NCBI RefSeq assembly: GCF_020640915.1
Contig: NZ_JADWDC010000002.1
Location: forward strand, 96,975 to 160,974
Direction of reading: 5' to 3'
Length of the DNA stretch: 64,000 bases
From: Waterburya agarophytonicola KI4
GTDB lineage: Bacteria; Cyanobacteriota; Cyanobacteriia; Cyanobacteriales; Xenococcaceae
Part shown: positions 58,689 through 64,000 of the stretch, in pieces
Position numbering within the stretch: the stretch's first letter is position 1
Layout of the letters: each line of letters starts with the position of its first letter
The notes under the pieces: generated by a model
What the model saw: the letters and a program-made list of their open reading frames with translations, nothing else
Database searches by the model: none
What the model was told of the DNA's origin: nothing
Translations under genes and position numbers: made by a program

Positions 58689-60074
58689 TTAGGTATTTAG
58701 TAAAGATTTCGCCTGAGAAATCGCCTGACGTACTTGGTCGAAACCCGTACCACCATAGCTATTGCGAGCAGAAACTACTTGTTTGGGTGCGATCGCTTCA
58801 TAAATATCGGCTTCAAAAGCAGGGTGCAATTGTTGCCATTCTTCTAAAGTTAGATCTTTGAGTAATTTTCCCGCAGCAAGACTAGTTTTTACTACTTTAC
58901 CCACCAAATTATAAGCTTCGCGGAAAGGAACGTCTTTCCCTGCTAAGTAATCTGCAACATCGGTAGCATTAGAAAAGTCTTCGGCGACTGCTTGACTTAG
59001 TCTAGCGGTTTTAAATTCAATACCTTCATTTAGTAGAATCGTCATGGCTTCTAGACAAGCTTTAACAGTTTTAACCGCGTCAAAAATACCTTCTTTGTCT
59101 TCTTGTAAATCTTTGTTATAAGCTAAGGGCAAACCCTTCATAATTACCAATAATCCTTGGAGGTGTCCGAACACTCTTCCTGTTTTACCCCGTACTAATT
59201 CGGGAATATCGGGATTTTTCTTTTGAGGCATAATGCTCGACCCTGTAGCACAAGTATCTTTGAGAGTGATAAAGCTAAATTCTTGAGATGCCCAAAGAAT
59301 CATTTCTTCGCTTAAACGACTCAGGTGTACCATAATTAAGCTTGCAGCACAGAGAAATTCGATCGCAAAATCGCGATCGCTTACTCCATCCAGGCTATTT
59401 TGATATATGTTGTCAAATCCTAACAATTCTGCACTGTAGGCGCGATCAATGGGAAAAGTTGTTCCTGCTAATGCACCACAACCCAAGGGAGATATATTAG
59501 TCCGCTTGTATACGTCTTCTAATCTCTCCCAATCTCGTTGTGTCATTTGGAAATAAGCTAGCAGATGATGAGCCAAGCTTAAAGGTTGCGCTCGTTGTAG
59601 ATGAGTGTAACCAGGGATTAAAGTTTCTACGTGCTGTTCGCTATGGGTTAGTAACGCTGACTGAAATTTCCTTAAGTATTGCTGTATTTCCCTAATTTCT
59701 GCCCTTAAATAGAGTCTAATGTCCGTTCCTACCTGATCGTTACGAGAACGGGCTGTATGAAGTTTTTTACCCACATCACCGACAATTTCAATTAACCGTT
59801 TTTCTACGGCAAAATGAACGTCTTCCGCTTCTATCCCTGGATTAAAATTACCCTGCTGATATTCCGTACGAATTTGTGATAAGCCCGATTCTAGTTGTTG
59901 AGCTTCTGCATCGGAAATAATCTTCGTTTTCGCCAACATTTTGGCATGAGCGATCGAACCAGTAATATCGTACTCAATTAACTCAATATCAAAACCAATG
60001 CTGGCATTAAAAATAGCGATCGCAGGATTGAGGGCAGATTCAAAGCGATCGCTCCAGGTTTTTTGCTTGCTCAC
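58689..60074 (-). CDS. argH: argininosuccinate lyase
   Basis: A 461-residue enzyme of the fumarase/aspartase superfamily that splits argininosuccinate into arginine and fumarate. The signature [12 protein letters not shown] is intact (catalytic Ser in GSSI), along with [11 protein letters not shown] and [20 protein letters not shown]-like [17 protein letters not shown] is also present. Normal length. The start ATG lies 64 bases downstream of the small membrane protein gene's stop. Confidence 0.96.
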   Translation of the reverse strand: MSKQKTWSDRFESALNPAIAIFNASIGFDIELIEYDITGSIAHAKMLAKTKIISDAEAQQLESGLSQIRTEYQQGNFNPGIEAEDVHFAVEKRLIEIVGDVGKKLHTARSRNDQVGTDIRLYLRAEIREIQQYLRKFQSALLTHSEQHVETLIPGYTHLQRAQPLSLAHHLLAYFQMTQRDWERLEDVYKRTNISPLGCGALAGTTFPIDRAYSAELLGFDNIYQNSLDGVSDRDFAIEFLCAASLIMVHLSRLSEEMILWASQEFSFITLKDTCATGSSIMPQKKNPDIPELVRGKTGRVFGHLQGLLVIMKGLPLAYNKDLQEDKEGIFDAVKTVKACLEAMTILLNEGIEFKTARLSQAVAEDFSNATDVADYLAGKDVPFREAYNLVGKVVKTSLAAGKLLKDLTLEEWQQLHPAFEADIYEAIAPKQVVSARNSYGGTGFDQVRQAISQAKSLLNT

Positions 60075-60138
60075 AGTAGATATATCAACAATTACACAAC
60101 TAGATTATTTTAAATCATTGTTTGTTAGTTCTTGGTTG

Positions 60139-60318
60139 TTAACCTGTGAAACCTTTGAAGGTATAACCAAAAAATACTCCAATTAACAACGCCCAAACTT
60201 GACCCGAATCAATAAAATTCCACCAAGCATCTTGGATTTGCCCCAAAATGTCAGGATCTTCAATTTGCTGTGCCAAAAGACTAGAAGCAGGTAACAGATA
60301 ATTGTGATAAACATCCAT
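60139..60318 (-). CDS. small membrane protein, unknown function
   Basis: A 59-residue reading frame ending DAWWNFIDSGQVWALLIGVF then FGYTFKGFTG; one membrane span near the C-terminus follows an acidic amphipathic stretch (QQIEDPDILGQIQ). I start at MDVYHNYLL, where AGGTG lies just upstream; in-frame starts at 60357 and 60390 are possible but overlap another well-formed frame. It is 64 bases upstream of argH on the same strand. The tail resembles a short cyanobacterial membrane protein of unknown role. Confidence 0.6.
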   Translation of the reverse strand: MDVYHNYLLPASSLLAQQIEDPDILGQIQDAWWNFIDSGQVWALLIGVFFGYTFKGFTG

Positions 60319-60451
60319 CGTCACCTGTATTAATTGGTGGTTCAATAGGGTTTCCATCTTGATTAAAAGTTTGAATGGGATAACTTGCACCTAATCTAAT
60401 CTCAGATGATTTAAACCGCCAGTAATCAAAGATTGTTTGCCCAAAATATTT
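60281..60451 (-). pseudogene. 57-codon start-less coding relic
   Basis: One minus-strand frame encodes YFGQTIFDYWRFKSSE and then RLGASYPIQTFNQDGNPIEP, ending GCLSQLSVTCF. The composition looks like a genuine protein fragment, but a stop lies immediately upstream and no start is available. It overlaps the 5' part of the longer reading of the small membrane gene in another frame. I read it as the 3' remnant of a decayed gene; the parent family is not recognised. Confidence 0.35.
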
Positions 60452-60716
60452 TTAATCATGAGGTTTAGAACTGTTTAAATAATTCATGTTACGCAAAAGC
60501 CATGGTGTTGAGATGTTTCTGCGAAATTTATCACGATCGCATTATTATTTCAGTTGTCCCCCGAATGGCGATCGCTTTCAAATATTGGAGGAACAAAATT
60601 AATCAAGAACCCATCAGAATTGAAATAACCAAAGCGATCGATAGTAGCTGCATATCAAATTGACCCATAACGTACTCATGAGTCAATCAAAATATCATTT
60701 ATAGGTTGTAGAAATT
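60452..60716. other. 265-base intergenic region upstream of the curlin-like gene
   Basis: Contains HIP1 sites near 60570 and CGATCG copies, and the expected promoter of the curlin-like gene. A 38-codon rightward frame from 60486 has no clear support. No RNA gene seen. Confidence 0.45.
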
Positions 60717-61148
60717 ATGTATCACAAACTTTTATCCCTTGGTATTGCAGCAGGTATTCTTATCCCGAATATTGTTTTAGCCGAACAAAAGGTTATTCAA
60801 CAAGGTAGTAGTAGTGCTACAGCTATTGGTAATAACAATCGTGTCAGTAGCAGGGTATATCAATCTGTTACTCAAAATCAAAATGCCAACAATAATGGTT
60901 ATATTAACCGACAAGAACAAATAAGTCTTCAGGAGGGACATAGTAATGCTACGGTCGTGGGAGACAATAATCTCATAAACACCAAGATAAATCAAAATAG
61001 CATACAAATCCAAGAGAGAAATTATCGCAATAGGGACAATCAACGATCGCAACAGAATGCTGTTATCCATGGAGAAGCGATCGGCGATAATAATAGAATT
61101 ATGAACTCCACTGGACAATATAATCGTCAAAATAAATGGGGATATTAG
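60717..61148 (+). CDS. exported curlin-like repeat protein
   Basis: A 143-residue protein. Signal peptide MYHKLLSLGIAAGILIPNIV cleaved after LAE-like VLA. The mature part has three similar units: GSSSATAIGNNNRVSSRVYQ, then GHSNATVVGDNNLINTKINQ, then a partial unit AVIHGEAIGDNNRIMNSTGQ. The S/A-x-A-x-x-G-x-N-N-x-(I/V)-x(4-5)-Q rhythm and Asn/Gln richness resemble curlin amyloid repeats, although the exact CsgA spacing is not kept. It precedes the TpsB gene by 136 bases on the same strand and may share its surface role. Confidence 0.72.
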   Translation: MYHKLLSLGIAAGILIPNIVLAEQKVIQQGSSSATAIGNNNRVSSRVYQSVTQNQNANNNGYINRQEQISLQEGHSNATVVGDNNLINTKINQNSIQIQERNYRNRDNQRSQQNAVIHGEAIGDNNRIMNSTGQYNRQNKWGY

Positions 61149-61284
61149 ATTATTTTTGACAAAAGTTATTCATAGAAAAAGATTTAAAAACAGTTTTTTG
61201 TTTAGTTAAATACACTCAAGCCATATTTTTTTTTATCTCTTAAAATAAATTATTTATTTGAATCTAGAATAAACTTAATTTATT

Positions 61285-63081
61285 ATGCAATTCAAGAATA
61301 ATTCTGGATGGGTTTGTAGTTTATTCACTTGCCAAAACAAAGATATAAAATTCAGTATTAACACATACTCTTGGTTAATTAAATGTTCGATATTTTTTGT
61401 TCTTATTAATAATATTGGTGATTTTGCATCTTGTCAGGCACAAACTCTAGTAGATAAAGATAAATCAACTCTTGAGCTAAACGATCCAAAATTATTCAGT
61501 TCCCAGAAAAACTTACCTCTGACTATTTCAGTTCCCACTCCAAATTCAGCTACATTTAGCGATCCACAAGTAACTAAAAGCAACGCGAGAGAGAATCCTT
61601 TCACTGTTAGAGATCGCCCTATTGAAGTCAAAAAAATTGAGGTTTTTGGTAACTCTCTTTTTAAAACCGAAATTGCTCGGTTAACTAAGCCATTTGTTGG
61701 AAAATCAACTAATTTAGCGCAATTATATCAATTAAGAACGGCAATTTCTCAGCTATATACAGAGAAAGGATACGTAAATTCAGGGGCATATTTACCGCCA
61801 CAAAAGTTAGGGGATGGAGTAGTTGAAATCAAAGTTTTAGAAGGAGGAATTGAAACGGTAGAAGTAACTGGGAATAAACATCTCAAGGATGACTATATTG
61901 CTTCTCGTTTAGTATCTATTCCTACTCCTATTCAAGCCGAAAAATTATTAGAGCAGCTACAATTATTACGTTTAGATCCTTTAATTGAAAATGTCTCGGC
62001 GGAGCTTTCTGCTGGCTTATCTCCTGGAATGAGTCGCCTAGATATCGAGGTGCAAGAAGCCGATAATTTTACTTTATCTTCTTCCCTAAATAACCATAAT
62101 TCTCCTTCGGTTGGCTCAAACAGTCGTAATCTTGGTGTAGCTCATAACAATCTATTGGGATTTGGCGATCGCGCTAGCTTAAACTATACCAATACAGAAG
62201 GTAGTAACGGGTTGGATTTTGGTTATGGCGTGCCAATCAACGCCAAAAATGGCAGGATTAGTTTGGCTTATGGCTTCAACTCTAACGATATTGTGGAAGC
62301 TCCCTTTACACCCCTAGATATTCAAACCAAATCTAACTATTACGAACTTAGTTTGCGACAGCCGATTTTGGCAAAACCAAGTCAGGAAGTGGCATTAGGC
62401 TTGAGCTTTTCTCGTCAGCATAGTGAAACTTCCTTACTAGACGAACCTTTTCCCTTGTCTGTCGGTGCAGATGAGTCGGGTAACACTAATATTAGTGCTT
62501 TGCGCTTTTTTCAGGAATTTACTCGCCGTAGTGATGATAGCGTTGTGGCATTGCGATCGCAATTTAGTTTGGGAGTAGATCTGTTTGATGCCACCATTAA
62601 CGACGATGCACCAGATGGTCAGTTTTTTGCTTGGCGAGGACAGTCTCAATGGGCGCGTCAGCTTGATGATGATTTTGTTTTTCTCTTAAAAGGAGATGTC
62701 CAACTGGCAAAGGATCTAGTTCCTTTAGAGCAATTTCGCTTAGGTGGTGCTAGTAGCGTCAGGGGATATCGACGAGATGTTAGCCTATCCAATAGCGGTT
62801 TATTAACTTCAGCCGAACTACGAGTTCCCGTTTTACGCATCCAAAAACTAGATGGAGTATTTCAGTTAGTTCCTTTTGTGGATTTTGGTTTGCCCTGGGG
62901 GGTTGATAATGCCGTCGTTGAGATTGATTCTTTGGTGTCCATTGGCATGGGTTTAAACTTCAATGCTGGAGATAGATTTAATGCTCGTCTCGACTACGGT
63001 ATTCCCTTAACAGATATCAAAGTAGAAGGTGATAGTTTGCAGGAAGATGGACTCACTTTTTCCTTGGGTCATAGTTTTTGA
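61285..63081 (+). CDS. TpsB/FhaC-type outer-membrane transporter
   Basis: A 598-residue two-partner-secretion pore. After an N-terminal export signal within the first 50 residues (CSIFFVLINNIGDFASCQA), a POTRA pair occupies about 110-260 (VKKIEVFGNSLFKTEIARLT and IETVEVTGNKHLKDDYIASR) and the barrel begins near SSLNNHNSPSVGSNSRNLGV. The family's VRGYR signature is present as ASSVRGYRRD, and the last strand ends in GHSF with the terminal Phe. It exports the TpsA encoded 15 bases downstream and possibly the orphan TpsA at 17768. Confidence 0.92.
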   Translation: MQFKNNSGWVCSLFTCQNKDIKFSINTYSWLIKCSIFFVLINNIGDFASCQAQTLVDKDKSTLELNDPKLFSSQKNLPLTISVPTPNSATFSDPQVTKSNARENPFTVRDRPIEVKKIEVFGNSLFKTEIARLTKPFVGKSTNLAQLYQLRTAISQLYTEKGYVNSGAYLPPQKLGDGVVEIKVLEGGIETVEVTGNKHLKDDYIASRLVSIPTPIQAEKLLEQLQLLRLDPLIENVSAELSAGLSPGMSRLDIEVQEADNFTLSSSLNNHNSPSVGSNSRNLGVAHNNLLGFGDRASLNYTNTEGSNGLDFGYGVPINAKNGRISLAYGFNSNDIVEAPFTPLDIQTKSNYYELSLRQPILAKPSQEVALGLSFSRQHSETSLLDEPFPLSVGADESGNTNISALRFFQEFTRRSDDSVVALRSQFSLGVDLFDATINDDAPDGQFFAWRGQSQWARQLDDDFVFLLKGDVQLAKDLVPLEQFRLGGASSVRGYRRDVSLSNSGLLTSAELRVPVLRIQKLDGVFQLVPFVDFGLPWGVDNAVVEIDSLVSIGMGLNFNAGDRFNARLDYGIPLTDIKVEGDSLQEDGLTFSLGHSF

Positions 63082-63096
63082 GGAGTATTATTATTC

Positions 63097-64000
63097 ATGC
63101 TGAAAATTTCTTTATCTCAGCTAGCTTTCTCTACTGTTAGTTTCATCTTCTTACTTACTTACTCAGTGTCGGCACAAGTTATTCCCGACAATAGTTTGGG
63201 TAGTGAAAGTTCCATTGTTAATCCTGATGTGACGGTTCAAGATACACTAGCCGACTTGATTGAAGGTGGTGCAATTCGAGGGAACAACTTATTTCATTCT
63301 TTCTCAGAATTTAATGTCTCTGATGGTGCTGCGGTTTACTTTGCTAATCCTGACGGTATAGCCAATATTTTGACTCGCGTTACAGGGAATAATGTTGATG
63401 ACGGTGGAGATTTAACTTTAGTTGCCTCTGAGTCCATTCAAATTATTAGTGATGCTTTTGATGGCAGTTTTGCTAGTTCTCTATCAGCATTTTCTGAAGG
63501 AAAGGGAGATGGTGGCAATATAGCAATTAAAGGGAAGAATTTAGTCATTAGTGATGGAGGACGTATTGATGCAGGAGTTATAGATGAAGGAAACGGGGGT
63601 GATGTGACCATTGATGTTGGAGAAATAGAAATCACTGGTGTTGCTCCTGACGATTCATATCCCAGTGCTATATACGTATCTTCTGACAGAACGGGAAATT
63701 CTGGTAATCTCACAATTAGGGGGAATAGGCTAATTCTGAAAGATGGAGGACATCTAGATTCGGGGGTTACAGATGAAGGAAACGGGGGCAACGTAACCAT
63801 TGATGTTGGAGAAATAGAAATTAGTGGTGTTGCTTTCGACGAGTCATATCCCAGTGCTTTATATGTATCTGCTGAAGGGACGGGAGATGGAGGAAATCTC
63901 TCAATTACAGGAGATAGCTTAATTGTTAAAGATGGAGGACAACTGGATTCGGGGGTTACAGATGAAGGAAACGGGGGCAACGTAACCATTGATGTTGGAG
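63097..64000 (+). CDS. TpsA exoprotein, partial, with shortened TPS domain
   Basis: Open to the window end (301 codons visible). Signal peptide MLKISLSQLAFSTVSFIFLL cleaved after SVSAQ. The TPS domain begins normally (NNLFHSFSEFNVSDGAAVYF and NILTRVTGNNV) but then passes directly to GGDLTLVASESIQI, whereas the complete TpsA at 17768 has about 100 more residues with the NPNGIIFGENA motif. The remainder is a 63-residue tandem repeat. GGAG lies 11 bases before the ATG, and tpsB ends 15 bases upstream, so they form one operon. The right end is missing only because the window stops. Confidence 0.85.
   Translation, partial: MLKISLSQLAFSTVSFIFLLTYSVSAQVIPDNSLGSESSIVNPDVTVQDTLADLIEGGAIRGNNLFHSFSEFNVSDGAAVYFANPDGIANILTRVTGNNVDDGGDLTLVASESIQIISDAFDGSFASSLSAFSEGKGDGGNIAIKGKNLVISDGGRIDAGVIDEGNGGDVTIDVGEIEITGVAPDDSYPSAIYVSSDRTGNSGNLTIRGNRLILKDGGHLDSGVTDEGNGGNVTIDVGEIEISGVAFDESYPSALYVSAEGTGDGGNLSITGDSLIVKDGGQLDSGVTDEGNGGNVTIDVG
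63556..64000 (+). repeat. 189-base tandem repeats in TpsA
   Basis: Units begin at 63556, 63745 and 63934 (third unit runs off the window). Each encodes 63 residues with constant blocks such as DEGNGG, VTIDVGEIEI, SYPSA and a closing KDGG. The spacing is exactly 189 bases, so the repeats are young and may vary in number between strains. Confidence 0.9.

Noticed and set aside
60486..60602. 38-codon rightward frame before the curlin-like gene
   Set aside because: Basic, short and without ribosome-binding site or recognisable pattern; spans HIP1-containing spacer.
63438..63989. 183-codon minus-strand frame with a P/S-rich repeat
   Set aside because: A shadow of the 189-base TpsA repeats; no signal, domain or ribosome-binding site.

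Overview
The window is chromosomal DNA from a cyanobacterium. Direct signs are the many copies of the HIP1 octamer GCGATCGC, the divergent psbN/psbH pair, acsF, plant-type ferredoxin, cyanobacterial PII with the Ser49 T-loop, a BvdR-type biliverdin reductase, GAF domains of the DXCF cyanobacteriochrome pattern, an ABA4-like protein and several pentapeptide and TPR proteins. The DNA is AT-rich. A unicellular or baeocyte-forming lineage (Pleurocapsales/Stanieria-like) would fit, but that is inference only. I saw no transposase, CRISPR array, prophage or rRNA operon.

Layout. 0.1-6.6 kb: an AddB/UvrD-like P-loop protein, a possible 29-residue membrane peptide, a TTG-started GAF sensor kinase, a pentapeptide protein, a CNNM/CorC-type membrane protein and a small membrane protein. 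6.7-8.2 kb: a CAT-anticodon tRNA, a truncated P-loop kinase relic, psbN/psbH and tatA. 8.4-12.6 kb: a TPR protein, two tandem paralogous coiled-coil proteins behind a strong promoter, and a stand-alone cyclic-nucleotide-binding domain. 12.7-17.7 kb: a carotenoid-related trio (very divergent carotenoid-oxygenase-family protein, carotenoid-desaturase-like FAD enzyme, ABA4-like protein). 17.8-26.7 kb: a TpsA-like exoprotein, a DHH/CBS/tRNA nucleotidyltransferase fusion, a J-domain/pentapeptide protein and an FHA-fused class A PBP. 26.7-31.8 kb: glnB, then a secreted-protein locus (fibro-slime/TSP3 protein, small exported protein, VWA protein) and a DUF29 protein. 31.8-37.6 kb: a five-gene leftward operon for a sulfated glycan or glycolipid (two GT2 enzymes, sulfotransferase, LPG-synthase-like membrane protein, GT-C-like membrane protein). 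38.1-45.2 kb: UPF0182, acsF, a KAS II-like enzyme, a cyclophilin lipoprotein, def and a small membrane protein. 45.3-49.9 kb: a DXCF-GAF chemoreceptor with an eroded signalling tip, bvdR and ferredoxin. 49.9-60.1 kb: tig-clpP-clpX, asd-dapA, rnj, a NUDIX protein and argH. 60.1-64 kb: a small membrane protein overlapping a coding relic, a curlin-like exported protein, a TpsB transporter, and a TpsA whose secretion domain appears internally deleted; the last runs off the window.

How the genes may work together. Several neighbourhoods look functional: tig-clpP-clpX (folding and proteolysis), asd-dapA (lysine/diaminopimelate), bvdR beside a candidate bilin-sensing receptor, the carotenoid trio, the glycan/sulfotransferase operon, and the curlin-like/TpsB/TpsA cluster together with the fibro-slime/VWA pair (cell surface). 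The features I consider least described are the paired coiled-coil family with its repeated operator-like element, the 802-residue carotenoid-oxygenase-like protein with an inserted membrane segment, the TPS-domain deletion in the terminal TpsA, and the fibro-slime/VWA proteins that share a leader.
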